Below are positions 25,150 to 38,212 of a DNA stretch of 64,000 nucleotides, piece after piece. Under the pieces are notes generated by a model that saw only the letters and a list, made by a program, of their open reading frames with translations, was not told the origin of the DNA and searched no databases. Numbering within the stretch: the first letter of the stretch is position 1; every line of letters starts with the position of its first letter. Origin of the DNA: Neodontobutis hainanensis. Its lineage: Eukaryota > Chordata > Actinopteri > Gobiiformes > Odontobutidae. The stretch lies in the NCBI GenBank assembly GCA_024349245.1, contig JALDNG010000020.1, positions 7,419,501 through 7,483,500 on the forward strand, in the 5' to 3' direction. A program made the translations under genes and the position numbers.

Positions 25150-25208
25150 GTTTGTTTTCTTATAATCAGACCAATGTCAAATATTGGTCTGATTATAAGA
25201 AAACAAAC
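25150..25208. repeat. Perfect 26-bp hairpin with 7-nt loop
   Basis: Arms 25150-25175 and 25183-25208 are exact reverse complements (left arm GTTTGTTTTCTTATAATCAG then ACCAAT), separated by GTCAAAT. Pairing stops immediately outside both arms. No transposon ends or coding sequence are associated. The stem is shorter and more perfect than is typical for a microRNA precursor, so a recent fold-back templated duplication is more likely. Confidence 0.9.
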
Positions 25209-27537
25209 AAGTTCATTTTTATGAAAGACCAAATAAACATTTTTAAACTATGAAGACAGTTATTTGCTAGAATCCCAAGAGACATTTACCAAAAATCTGC
25301 CAAAGGACTATTTTCGTAACCTTGCACTGCAGCGTGATTCTCGTAAAATTTGTGAGGTAACAAACTTGCTAAAACCAGTTTTGACCTGTAACAATTAAAG
25401 TATTCACGGTCCAAACTCCGAGCTTTATTGGCTTTTAGGTTTGAAGATGTAGACGTTTTACTGTTACAAACATAAATAAGATGGCACGGCTTTGATTGGA
25501 TAACTGTGATTGGTTCTGTGAAACATAATATGCCAGGTTACTTTTCTCTCAAGGCTGTAAGAAGTGGGATGGCATTTTCTATTTAATTTTCTTATTTAAG
25601 AAGGGGTGAGGTACCAGAAGTGCTTCATCTGCAGCTGCCTTAACCAGAAAAGGTTGCACAAAAGGATGACAAAAATGTCAATCTGTGAATCAAAATCATA
25701 GGTTTGTTGTAAATGTTGCCTAATTTACGCTGTTGAAGTCTTTCTCTATGTGGCCAGTTCAATCTCCATTCCTTGGATATAGCATTGAAAAATAAGTTTA
25801 TTTAAAATGCACAAAGAAATGATTGAATAACAGCAGTCAAAGCTGAAAAAAAAATTCCCCACAAGAGCACAGTAAAGGCGATCATTTTCAGAGTGTGCTT
25901 TCTAGTACTAATCTGACGCCTATGCCAGCCGGTTCCTGGCAGGAATTATTATTCTACTGACATTTTGCTCTTTCTTATGGAGGTAAATACTGAGGGAAAT
26001 AGAAGGAGAGGCTAAGTGCAAAATTGAGACATGCTCAAATGAAAACTGAATGAGACCTGGAACACTGTTCTGGTGACCTTTTCTAATTGAGTGGCACAAA
26101 ACTTTTGGATGGGGTTATACTGTTACTCTGTGGGTGACATTTACATACACATGAGGCATTAGATTGGGCTTTGAATTTTAAATGGAATCCTACTGTATAA
26201 TAAGTAGGGTAAATGCAAAACGAGACCCTATTCTTTCTGTGCACAGGAGAAAATAATCAGGCAAAAAGTGTTATCATTATGGGATGTAAAATGCAGTAGT
26301 TAAATGAAGGAGTATGAATTTGTTGAGATGTTTCTGAGATGCCACAGTGAGCGTAAATCTCAATGAAAATTTTGTTTAGACAATAGTAAGTCTAGCTGCG
26401 TTGAGATTTCAGATAAGATAAATTAACATTACAATAAAATGAGATTTGAAACAATACTCTAATGGTGAGTCACAAGAGTAAATATAATGTGAAGCAAAAG
26501 AGCAACGTATTTTTATGTAATGTTTGACTGGACAACACTGACACATTGAGTTGTGTAATGACCATTGGCCAATGACCAAGTATTTAACCTGCAGCCAGTA
26601 GATGCCACTGCAGTAAACTATCTGGTATTTAATTAGTGTATTTTTTACTCAATATTTAAAAAAGAAAAAATATAGATAATATAGTCTTCCTACATTTGTT
26701 AAAAGGTAGTACTGAAAGAAATGTTGTAATTCTCAACAGTATTGTAAAGATACTGTTTACCTTATTTTAATTTGAGAGCAAAAGAGGATGTTCGGCATTA
26801 CTTCTCTATTTGTCTTTCTTATTACTTCAGTATTCCCATTTGGACTGCAGCAATTTGTGACACCACCTTCCACCACTGTGGTCTTTTCATATATTTCCAA
26901 CGACAGATTTGTAGCTGTGTAAGAGTGACATTTTGGGGACAGGATTACACAGACAGAGTGTGCGCCTTCTGTGATGGCCTTGAGTTACGTTGTCACCATT
27001 TGAGTGTCAGACCTCTATAAATTCATCACAAAATTAATACTTTGACACAACCTTCATTCTGTCACTGTAACAGTGTGTACCCATTTTGTAACTCAAAGGG
27101 ATAAATGAGGCATGTATTTATCATCCATTTATCATTGACATCCTATGACCCTTAGCAGCAGTGTGTTACATCAGCACCTGCTGCTGACTAAAAGCACTAG
27201 CTTTTCTGGTAAAAGCTTAGGAATCGTAGCATGTCTAAGAAAGCAAGATTTGCTGTAAATAACCCTGGCAGCAATTTCTCACTCCTTTACGTGTTCCCAG
27301 TGTTACCTACATAGGAAACATACATACATCTACAGATTTCTGTGAAGGTATGTGACAGGTGTAAATTACATGTGCTGATACCTCTGTCAGAAACATATTT
27401 TCAAAAAGTTACAGCAACCAGTATTTCTTGTTGACTCTGCACAGCTCAAAAATATCTTCTCAGAATATAATTCCTATGATATACATGGCCTGATAACATT
27501 TTATGTAAAGTTTAAGTGATTTAAAATAGCTTTTTAT

Positions 27538-27560
27538 TATTTATTTATTTATTTATTTAT
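27538..27560. repeat. TTTA microsatellite
   Basis: About six uninterrupted TTTA/ATTT units. Confidence 0.9.
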
Positions 27561-30500
27561 CTACATAAGTACATATATCTGACATAAGTCTTTGTCCATC
27601 CTCCAAATAATCTTTGTCACATTTGGGAAGGGGCAACAGCGTCTGAGATGTCTTTGGTAACAACATTACACATGTTTTTAAAGCTTGTAAGTGTTATTGT
27701 AACCCATGGTGCAGTTAATAAAAAAGGAAAACAGTTCCATTCACTGCTCAACCAGGATCCCAGCCAAACACTGGCAGAGTTCGTAAATATCTTTGTGACA
27801 TGGGTCCTATTCTGGTCATATATTCTACTGTTAAATTCCACTCCTTGTAAAACTTGATCCTGTTCAACAAGCACCTCTTTAAAAACATAACTGTGACTGA
27901 AACTAACTGCCATTTCTGCCAAAACCCATCTTTGAAAATCAGCCAATGAAAAGGTCAATCCTACTTGCACAAGTGCCAAAGAGTGCTTCACATTAAATTG
28001 TGCAGTTTATTAAACTGGGCCCTATCAAATAAAATCTTATTATAAATTAACTGATATCCAAATTACTCATAGTACCTACTTTCCCCAGCTACAAGAACTT
28101 TTGTAAATGAATACAACTCAGACCATCCTTGTGCTGTGACATTTGAAAGAATAAATGTGTTGAAGGGACAGCACACTCTGCAGCCGGCCCAGAAATATTG
28201 GTCACAGACAGTCAAAAAGGACAGAAGGAGTGGATCACGTAACAACCTGGGAGCGGGAAAGATGATGGATGGCATTCATCAAATGCAGCAGTGTGGCTGA
28301 GCTGCTGTGTGTCTGGAATTTTTTAAAACAGTGGAAGCCAATGTCACACATGAAAGACAAGCCTCCAAAAAAGGAACATATTATTGGTCTGTGGTTCTGT
28401 GATAAGTGTAAATATCAACATCTTATAGAAACAGTCCAGCAATAATTCTGCTGCTATGGGACAAGACAAAGTGCAGTTCTTGTTATTTACAACTTTTTTC
28501 TACATTGCATTTAAATAAGGAAGAGGACTGTCTTTCCTGGTTCTGATAAGGATCTGGGACTTGTCCCAGATACAGTGTTGAGTGATGGGCACTAGAGGGG
28601 TATCCATAGCTCTCACCTGATTTTATCATGAGTGACAACAACAGAAAGACAGCTCTGATACAGTGCAGCTGTCCATCCATCATGGTCAGCACAACCCCTC
28701 CTCAATGGACTACTCTCTGTTTTTCACTAAAGTCCTGTTAAAGTTTGCAGACGCCTGCAGTGCATGGCTGTCAAAACAATGGCACTAGAGCGGATATATT
28801 ATTAGCTTCCCACTGATTTTATTTACAAAGTGATTGGGTCTGTGTGAGACCTACATGTCCTGCTGAGTTTATTGAAGAAACGTGTTTGTTTTGATGCAAC
28901 TTCCCAATTTACTTTGTGCAAGGATATACCTCTATAGTAAAATGTCTCAAGTGGTCGTGGAGTGCAAAGAGTGAGTCAAGCTTCATGTCTGAGCAATCTG
29001 ACAGATGTCATGGTGCCAAGTCTTGTATAAGTTCAAACCTGTACTGGACAGGTTGGACAGGTTGAAAGAAAAAGGAAAATTGTATTTACAAACAAAGTTT
29101 AAAAGGGCAAAATGCATTCTGAAGAGCACCATGAAAGCCAAAAGGAGCAAATTCCTACAAATAAAAAAAAACAAAAAACGCAGTGGTTCTTTTCAAAATA
29201 GTTCAGATGAGCCTGGTCTGGACTGGTTGGCCACAGTTGTATGAAGTGAGGCAGGAAAAGTCGATGGGGGCAGAATACTCTCAATGCTTTATGCTATACC
29301 TAAACATAAATGCACAGCAAACATTAAACACAGCACCACCATGTGTTGCAAATTGTGTTTCAAATTTAATATGGTTTCATGGTTTATGACACCTACAGTA
29401 TGTCCATAACAAAATTTGTTTTCAGCGTGTCAGTCCTGATAGAAAAACCTGCTGACATTTTACTCAGTGGGAGCTTTGTGCAACAAAGGCTTTATGTTCT
29501 GGTGCCATGAAAACTTTTCATTGTATTTTTCTGGATGAAATACACCTTTGACACTGACTTGGTTTCAAAATTCACATATACAATGATGTCTAGTTTTTGT
29601 TTTTGTGCTATTTAGAGTTGAAGATTTGCATGGACAGGAAGATTTGACTAACAACTAGAATACGTTTAACTGAAACAAAGGTAGCACTATTTTGCAGTTT
29701 TTGGGCTTATATTGTCGGCAAAGTAGAAAAAAGCTGGGTTTGTAGTGAAGTGTCAGCCGCACTGCCATTCACTGTGTATTGTTGTGGCGTCTGGTCTTAT
29801 CTGTGACCTTTTCTCCAACCCTCTGCCCCGAGATTCTATCTGCTTCATTGAAAAGGGACAAGTGGGCAGTTTGAGCTGAAATTGCATTGATATTGTCTTT
29901 GCCTTTGGGTGGACTACGCAGCCACGGAGTAAAGTGGTTTTTCACCCTTTTGTCATTTTTATGTAACATTTCTGTTTTTCACTGAATTATTGTTTAAAGG
30001 ATCTACTTTTGATATTACTTTAAGTGGCCTTTCATTGTGTTGATAACCATCAAACTGCAATGAAAGTGAAAAACAGAATAGCTGAGGCCACTAAGAGCTA
30101 TATGTATCTTGATCCTCATAGAAGGTTTTTGACACATATTTTGAAACACAAAAGATAACAGGCAGCATGCATTCAGAATAGTGTTCGAGGAGTGAGTGAA
30201 TGACTGAGTGCATGAGAAAAAATGTTAGGCAGATGGATGAGGAGTGTGACAGGGAAATTGCAGATGAAAGCCAGAAGATGTAGAGGAAATTTCCGGCAGT
30301 GATTGGCTGTCTTTGTCGTCTCAGGTTTTTTTTTTTTATAATCCCACCCTATGATGCTCTAATCTTCCCTTTCTTCTCTACACATTAAATACCCTCATTA
30401 CATAGGGCAAAGCTGACGACTTGTAATAAAAATGGAAATGAAGGGCTGGGAGAAGGCTTTTATTAAATACTTGCCTTCATATACACAGCCCATTCGGCCA

Positions 30501-32049
30501 GTAGCGCCCACATGATTGTAATAAAAGATCATCTGTGCACAGTGCGTGGGACCTAAATGCTCACTGAGGAACCTGGTCTGTACACGAGATGTCTTACCCA
30601 GCTTTCTGTCAAGATGTTTGCAGGTAGCTATAACTAAATGGAATTCAGGTCACTGATTCTTCGCCATATGCTTCATTTAACGGCCCTATCATTCATATTT
30701 TCTAATTCCAGAGTTGTGACGGTCAAATGAGCTGCTAAAAGGAAAGGTACATCAGCATAAAGTTTCATCTCTTCTCAGATTATATAGTCCGAGCGCAGAC
30801 CTCCAGCACACCACAGCCACTACTTCAACATTAGAATCATTATTTATTCTCTTGAGATGGCAACACATACATCCATGTATTGTTTGTTTGTTGATTGTCG
30901 CCACATCAAAACTAACTAACGTTGTCATCACTGATTTTCCATGATGGCCCTTGAGACTGGTAAAAACACATCTATCCCTGTCACTGGCGTTCAATTGCTC
31001 ATCGTCTGTGTCTCACCTGCTGCACAGTCCCGAAGCGGGCCAAGTCGGCTCAGTGGACTTAACGAGCAGGACCTAATGAACGCTTAATGAAAACAAGTCT
31101 GTGTCTGAGGCTGAGCTTTACTCTCTCCAAAACGGACAAAAAGTCACATAAATGTCCCGTCACCTGTGAGAACAGAGATAATGTGAGCAGTCATCTGTGT
31201 TAGCGAAGAGGCTAAACTTTAAACAGAGGCTGCTGTCTCATCTCTGTCTGAGCCATAAGTTATTATTTCATAACTCAGTCTGACCTGTCTTAAACTAAGT
31301 GTTCATCTGTTTGAGGCCCTTGTCACAGAGTTATAATAATGTTCTGGATCATGTGCTGCCTTCTGTGAGTCTCTGCTGCAGCCACTGATAGTTAAGACCA
31401 GAGGGGTTCAACTTAGGGTCCCGGACCAAATCTTAATACATTCTTGTTATTATTAATATAAATAAGGTGAAAATGCATAAAAGGTAACAGTTAAAACAAG
31501 TGAGAGTTGTTTTGATAAAGTTCTACTGTTTTAGGGAAACACATGAGACCAGTGTTTATTATTGGGTTTGATCTAAAGAGGTTTTAGGTCTCAGTTAAAG
31601 ATAAGAAGAACAAATGATTCAACACAAAATAATAAACCAGGTCTAAATCCATCAGAGGTAGAGTTATTGTGGATTTTAAGTAAACTTTGTTAATATCCAC
31701 TTATTCAAAGTACCTTACCTTTATGTATATTAACAACAAACAAATAAGCAAATTAAATTGTATATAAACAGATTTTAATTAAGTTAAATTTTATGTATAT
31801 TGATAGACAAACATTAGCCTTTGTTTCAAATAAATATGGGGATAGCTAACATTCACTTCAGGACAGTTGGAACTGCTTTAGGGTCTGGTGTCTGGCATTA
31901 TCAAAATAAGAAAACATTTATTTTTCAGACAAAAAATTAAAAACAGAAAAGATATTTAAAAGTAAAGACATCTAATAAATTAAAAAAGCAAAAGGTATGT
32001 ATTAATTTATTTTAGTTTGAAATCTCCTAAATGAAGCATCACACAGAAC

Positions 32050-32310
32050 AGCTAACTGGAGAAAAGTTAGGTGTCCTCTGGGACCTGATGCTTGTGGAGG
32101 AACAAACTTGGAGGACAGGCCACCTCCAGGTGCTGCTCAGAGGTCTGCGGTTGTGGGTTCAACCGATGAGTCGGGCTCACCTGTCCTCCCAGCTGATGCA
32201 TCTTCCAGCTGGTCACCCAAGGGTGACTGCAGTCGTCCACTGCCAGACGCATTCCCAACTCTGCTGGCTTTGGTCTGTGACATCACGGGGACTGGCGGAT
32301 GACTATCAAC
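32050..32310. other. GC-richer island of unknown nature
   Basis: This block is clearly richer in G and C than its AT-rich flanks and stays open in several overlapping frames on both strands (63-94 codons). One plus frame (32108-32302) is proline- and serine-rich, but no domain is recognised. Possibilities are a decayed transposon coding part, a processed fragment, or a regulatory block. I do not assign it. Confidence 0.35.
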
Positions 32311-34253
32311 ACTAAAGAAGCATTGGACAATGTGTGTTATATTATAATATATTTCAAAATAAGGCAACCTCTTTTAAACTAAAAAAAGATTTAAGATTTA
32401 TGAATATTGAAGTTGTTTTGAAATGTGACATGACTTGATAACCCAAGGAATGTTAAGTCTGGCCCCCCACAGCACCGTGAAGAAACGAGCAGGCCCTGGC
32501 AAATTTAGTAGATGACTGTATTTATGATCTGAATGATTTACTCATGATGAAACAGCTTCCCAAGATGAAACATATCTACATTGGTGATAGCTATTCTAGT
32601 CCATTACTGTGGTAGAAATTGAATCCTCTCTATAGTCATTCACTTCATGGGTTGGGGAATTATTGATTTCTAAAAACTAATCAACGGCTTTTTGTCTTGT
32701 GTCGTTTGTATGCACAGAATCATTTGTGCCTTTGTGCGTAATTAGAAAGAAGAAAAAAACATCAGTTTTGCAATAGAGGTTAATATTTTCCCTCACTAAC
32801 CCACACTTTTTATTTCAATAGATGTGTCATATAATTATTGCCCTATGACACATAAGCTATGTCAGTCATTCTCCTTTGATAATACACTTCCATTGTCCCG
32901 TCTCCGGAATTAACTCAGACAGGAAGGCAGGACGTTTATACAGATAGCACAATAAAAGTTAATGGGCTGGTATGTGCTGGGCCAGTGTCACAACACTATG
33001 CTCGGTGTGACTCAGCCTCTGTATGAACTGCTCAATAAACCACAGCACTTGATGTCTTAATGCTGAGAATATGGCCTAATTGAAGAAGCATAATTAAATT
33101 AAGATGTTCACGTGACCTGTAGCATGTCTACCTCACCAGTTTCATAATCACATTAACATCAAAGCATTAGTGCGTGTATTAAAATATACACTTTTCTATT
33201 GGTGAGGCTGCCACTGTTAAAAATTGAGGTTTCAAGCTTTACCTCCCACAGCCAGGTTTTCCCTCAGGCGAGTTATTATGCAACACAAAGTGAACACGCT
33301 GTGGAAGGAAGAGGGGGTTTTCTGGAAAGTGAGGAGTTATGATGTGCAGGCTAATCGCAGGCTTAGAGAAAAAGTTCACTTACAAGCCCCTTTTGCTCCT
33401 GATGCCACCATTTTGTCCTCTCCATTTATTTTGAGCAGAGCAGTCAGAATGGGATCTGCTTTTTGCTCTGAAAAGAAACAATTATGACACAATGAAAAAG
33501 AATCAAAGAATGTCATATTCATTTTTATTCATTAAAACCAAATTACCACTACTGTCCATTCGCCTGCTTTGCACAAACCAATTTCTTGCCCACTGACAGG
33601 TCACAAGGTTATCAGTTTCTGTGTACTTCTGTCTCATAATGTTACCTGAAGTTCACTAATTGATTTGCTTGAATACTTCAGATTGCTTTGTTACAAAGAC
33701 AATATGTGGTTCTGTTTCAAAGGTGATATGTGTATGTGTCAAGTGTGTTGTAGAGTATATTATCTCCTTGCCTGGGAGACAGGAGCTGTCCTGTCCCCCG
33801 GTCGGCCCTGACACAGCCTCTCGTACTGGCTGTTGTTGAGCTCATTTCCCATTTGTTTTGTGCTTGCGTGGGTGTAAGTGACACAGGGAGAGGATATGAG
33901 AGAAGTTGACATTGTGCACTTGGCTATACTGTTTCCACCAGCCGCAGTGTTAATCATGAATATTTTGCTAGAATCTGGTGTAAAGCATTATGATTTTCAC
34001 ATCATTATCGGAAGCTAGTCCAGGCCTTTGCTGTAAGTGCATGCAACGCTGAGATGTCAGTGTTCCAGTGTGTCTTTATGAGCTGATCTGAGCATTCAGT
34101 CTGACCTGTGGATGTTTCAGGGTGTATGGACTTGTGAATAGAGCCTATTGAAGCAAATTTTCTTAACATGTCCCCACTAAAGGAAATGTTGCTAATTATA
34201 ATAAAAAAATATTACTGCTACACTGAATTTTATTGTGTTATTCAAAAAACAAG

Positions 34254-34436
34254 AATGTATAGGTCAATTGGCAACTCTAAAATGTCCCCAGTGAATCTTT
34301 GTCAGTGTCTGTCCCTAAATGTCAGCCCTGCGACTAACAGGCCATTGTCCAGGGTGTTCCCCGCCTCAGGCCCAAAGTTGCAGGAATAAGCTCCTGTCAC
34401 CTACGACCCTTAACGGGACCAATGAATGAATTAATG
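34254..34436 (+). mobile_element. tRNA-SINE, 3' half (copy 5)
   Basis: The plus strand reads AATTGGCAACTCTAAAATGT, TGTCAGCCCTGCGACTAAC, CCATTGTCCAGGGTG and ACGACCCTTAACGGGACC, and then directly AATGAATGAATTAATG. The GCGGTAGAA block before the tail has been lost. The tRNA head is absent. Confidence 0.75.
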
Positions 34437-35598
34437 ATTTAAATCAATTAGAAGGGCATTGTAAATTGTAATATTCATTCTTCCTCATCAATGTGTAATC
34501 AACTCAAAAAAATATATTTTCTTTTCATAAATTCTCTTGATAATGAAAGTGAGAATATTGTATTTCCAGTTGTGTTATGTATACAAGGTGGCATCATGGC
34601 AACATTTGTGGTCGCTCACTCTGAATACTCAATTCATTTTGTTCCTCAGGAAATTCTCGGCCCAATGTGACCGAACAAATAGTCCATGCTGGTTAGTCAC
34701 TCACACTGAATGTGTCTTAGAGCGTGCAGCAGTAGACAGTGAGAAGGTTTATTTACTGTCCAGCCTTGCACCAAAACATAATGAGATTCCTTTCTGAGTT
34801 GTGCTAAAGAAGCGGCGCCAGTCCCTGGAGGGAACAGATAAACCCACGAATGGGTAGATGGGTCAGTCATGGCCAAACAAGAAATAGTATTCCGAGCGCA
34901 GTGATATTAGTGGAGGCAGAGTGTTCGGGGGATCTGTCTTAATGGCACTAGGTCTGTGCTTCTGCGTCTGGTTCCCCTCCGGTTCACTCAGCGCGTGAGG
35001 GGCTCTTACTCCCCATTTGGCAGCATTCGAAATTGTTTCTGTCAGCTTAGATAAACAGACCCCTGGGTTTGTCCATCTCCCCGTCACACTCACACCTTTA
35101 CACAAGCACATACACAAACTCTCCTCCCACTCGTATAGATCACGCTGTAATCAACCACAAAGGATTTGCTCTCTCCTCTCTTGTTTTGAAAGCATGTTTA
35201 CTGGCTTCACGTTCTATTAATATTCCGAGAATCAAAAGGTTCACCTTCCTCTAGAAAGCAGGGAGATCTTGTTAATTCATGCGCTGTCGGAGAAGTGCTG
35301 CTAAAGAGAAGAGAGGAGAGAAGACTCCTCAGTAATTGCATTTATTGATTTAACACAACATAATAGTCATGGGTTTAACATAAGTGTGACATAAACAATT
35401 ATTCCTGGGATTAGTTCAGTCTTGCTTTTATCTTAGGTTTGTCCTTGGTTAATCCTGAAGAGCTCTGTCTTGGTGTTGGTTTATTCCTTAGTGTAGTCCA
35501 CTTTTAGTCACCCCTTAGTTAGCATGTTGTCCAGGTTTAGTTTTGTGTTTGACCCTGGTTTAGTTCCACCTTTACTCCTAGTTTTAGGGCTGTATCTA
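34437..35598. other. Gene-free interval
   Basis: No gene is supported. Part of 34650-35330 has balanced composition and could be regulatory. From 35400 to 35590 there is a T-rich segment with repeated TTTAGT and TTAGTC strings directly beside the Tc1-like insertion. It may be another old repeat. Confidence 0.4.
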
Positions 35599-35789
35599 CA
35601 CCGTGTGCACAATTATTAGGCAAGTGATTATTTTTACCATATCATCATTTTATTCTTAATTTCTAACTCCAAGCTGTATAAACTTTAATCCTTATTGGAT
35701 TTAAGGCATTACCGATGAGGTGTATTTTTGTAACAAGGGAGGGTGTGGCCTAAGGATATTATTAGGCAGATTCTTCTCCTCAGGAAAAA

Positions 35790-36634
35790 TGGGCCAAAAA
35801 AGAGATTTAACTGACTCTCAAAAGTCAAACATTTTTCAAAGTAGTCAACAAAATTTGCAAAAAATTAAACGTGAAGCTACCAGGAACCCATTATCTTCCA
35901 GTGTTGCCATATTCCACAACTGCAACCTTCCTGGAGTGTCAAGAAGTACGAGGTGTTCAGTTCCAGAGACATGATCAAGGTGAGAGAGGCTGAAATCCGA
36001 CCACCTCTGAACAAGATACATAAGTTAAAACGTAAAAAATGGGCCAAGAAATATCTGAAGACAGATTTTTCAAAGGTTTTGTGGACTGATGAGATGAGAG
36101 TGACTCTTGACGGACCAGATGGATGGACCCGTGGCTGGATCAGTAACATAACACAGAGCTCCACTTCGGCTCAGACGCCAGCAAGGTGGAGGTGGGGTAC
36201 TAGTATGGGCAGGTATTATTAAAGATGAGCTAGTCTCAACTAAACTCAAAATCAACTCTCAGACTCAGACTCTCAAAGCAGTGGTACACGAAAAAGTCCT
36301 CATCTTTCAGAAGACTTTAATTTTTATGCAAGACAATGCTCCATCACATGATTTAAAGTTCTCAACTGCGTGGCTGGAAGTAAAGGCCTAAAAGATGAAA
36401 AACTAATGACATGGCCCCCTTCACCTGACTTAAACCCTAGTGAGAACTTTTGGGCCCTTCTTAAGCAGGACATTTAAAGTGAAGGTAAACAGTACACCTC
36501 TGAACAGTGTCTGGGAGGCTGTGGTTGCAGCTGCACAAAAAGTTGATTCTGACCAGATCAAGAAACTGACTGACTCCGTGAATGGAAGGCTTGTGACTGT
36601 TATCGAAAAGAAGGGTGGCTACATTAATCACTGA
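35790..36634 (+). pseudogene. Tc1-like transposase pseudogene (left copy)
   Basis: This is a DDE transposase broken by frameshifts. Visible in order across frames are GQKRDLTDSQKSN near the N terminus, IKREATRNPLSSS, CNLPGVSRSTRC, WTDEMRVTLDGPDG (first catalytic Asp), MQDNAPSH (second Asp) and SPDLNPSENFWALL (Asp-Glu region), ending VIEKKGGYINH before a stop at 36632-36634. Most of the helix-turn-helix segment after DSQKSN is deleted. The two aspartates and the glutamate are still legible, but the frame is interrupted at least twice between 35950 and 36440, so no enzyme would be made. Confidence 0.85.
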
Positions 36635-36755
36635 GTTTTTTTTTTCAGAGTTTGTATTGTTTTCACTTTAACAAGTGAAAATAACAAAATTTGTCTTCAT
36701 ATATTTCTTGGCCCTTTCTTGATGTTTCAACTTATGTTTCTTGTTCTTACCTTGA

Positions 36756-37080
36756 TCATGTCTCTGGAACTGAACACCTCGTACTTCTTGACACTCCAGG
36801 GAGGTTGCAGTTGTTGAATACGGCAGCACTGGAGGATAATGGGTTCCTGGTAGCTTCACGTTTAATTCTTTGCAAATCTTTTGCAGTTAATTTGCGTCTT
36901 TTCTTCTCGACACATTTCTTGCGACCCTGTTGACTATTTGCTACAGAACGTTTGAGGGTTCTGGGATCACGCCCCAATATCTTAGATATTTCAAGAATGC
37001 TTCATCCCTGTGAAATACTTTTTACAATTTTCGACTTTTCAGAGTCAGTTAACTCTCTTTTTTGGCCCGTTTTTCCTGAG
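36756..37080 (-). pseudogene. Tc1-like transposase N-terminal remnant (right copy)
   Basis: On the minus strand, GRDPRTLKRSVANSQQGRKK (DNA-binding part) runs into KKRRKLTAKDLQRIKREATR and CNLPGVSRSTRCSVPE. This copy retains the DNA-binding segment that the left copy lost, and it stops before the catalytic domain. A stop lies in the helix-turn-helix region near 37000. The remnant therefore complements the left copy in content but is itself non-functional. Confidence 0.8.
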
Positions 37081-37245
37081 GAGAAGAATCAGGCCACACC
37101 CTCCCTCGTTTCACAAATACACATCACCTGATATGCATTAAATCCAATAAGGATTCAAGTTTATACAGCTTGGAGTTGGAAATTATGGATAAAATTATGA
37201 TATGGTCAAAATAATTACTTTCCTAATATTTGTACACACAGTGTA

Positions 37246-38212
37246 AGTTAAAGTTTCTACAACCTCACACTAGGTTAAATTTCCAGGCAGTTATCCCTCT
37301 CGATGTATATTAGGCTTCAGGCTTTGGCTGCTTTTTGATAAAAGACTTGACTCTTCTGATGATAAACTGCTGCAAACATCAATAGTGCATATGAGAGAGA
37401 GGAGCTTGTGGAAAAAAAAAAAACCTTGTGACAACTGAATCTGGGAGAGATAGAGATTACATGAGGGATGAAGAATTTCCCGACTGAAAGTATCCTTCAG
37501 TTCCATCATTTTCAGCCTAAATTGATTTTCTTGGAACAAGTATATCATCTTGCTTCATGGTTTGTTGCCATAAAGTATTGTGTGAAACTGGTTGGGCTTC
37601 CTCTGATACAGTTTGATGGCAGTGATAATTCTGTTTTTGTGTTTGTTTAGAGACTTTCTTTACAATGTGATGTAATTTATTCTGACAGTTTAGTTCCCTG
37701 TTGATTTGATATAATGAGACAAGGCGCCATTTCTCCTGTTTGTTCAAGCATTTTGCTTTTATCCCACATGTCTCCAAAAAAGAAGAGCTAAACAATAAAA
37801 GCACTGATGCAAATTAAATCCAATATGGAAAACCTGAACAACACAATTTGAGCACTGGCATTCCATTAACAATAATGAATATGCCTTTAAATCATAAATA
37901 TTTCCAATGTGCTAGACTAGTTTTACATACAGTATGAAGCCTGTCTCATTCTGCAGTTGGCATTTCCAATCTGAATATTCTACGTCACACACAAGGAGCG
38001 AGAAGAGAAGAATAGAGGATAAATAATGGATGCTGTATTGTTCAGTGCTCCATTGTACAACACACTACCCTTACCCTTACAATTAACAGCATGCATAAAA
38101 AAATTACTAAAATAATAAACCATAGTTTCACAGGAACTGTATTTTATCTCTATGCCTCACCAGTAGATTATATTTTAGTGTTTAGTTGAAACTTTAACTT
38201 TCTCCAAAAATT
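37246..38212. other. Gene-free interval
   Basis: No gene is recognised. ACCCTTACCCTTAC at about 38068 is a short telomere-like string of no evident significance. Confidence 0.5.

Larger units (their letters stand above)
25209..34253. other. Long gene-free interval
   Basis: Nine kilobases without a recognised gene. Contents: a TTTA microsatellite at about 27538-27560, poly-A and poly-T runs (29164, 30328), and a GC-richer island at 32050-32310 described separately. Three blocks have regulatory-like texture: 30400-30720, 32860-33140 and 33230-33480. The hAT-like string GAGGGGTTCAACTTAGGGTC near 31404 has no partner end. The open frames of 60-124 codons have no domain. Confidence 0.45.
35599..37243. 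mobile_element. Composite Tc1-like transposon: inverted double copy
   Basis: The element is bounded by TA dinucleotides (35597-35598 and 37244-37245) and by matching ends, CACCGTGTGCACAATTATTA on the left and its diverged complement on the right. The left part (35599 to about 36650) is a near-complete plus-strand Tc1-like element. The right part (about 36672-37243) is the 5' portion of a second copy in minus orientation. Left positions 35599 to about 36075 and the whole right part are therefore inverted copies of each other. The transcript of either strand could fold into a long imperfect hairpin with a ~600-bp loop. Arms have diverged by point changes and different deletions. Confidence 0.85.

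Noticed and set aside
27617..27991. 124-codon minus-strand open frame
   Set aside because: No domain and no supporting splice or promoter signals.
31400..31430. GAGGGGTTCAACTTAGGGTC, similar to terminal sequences of hAT transposons
   Set aside because: No matching inverted end and no target-site duplication were found downstream.
38068..38085. ACCCTTACCCTTAC as telomere-like repeat
   Set aside because: Two imperfect units only, not TTAGGG.
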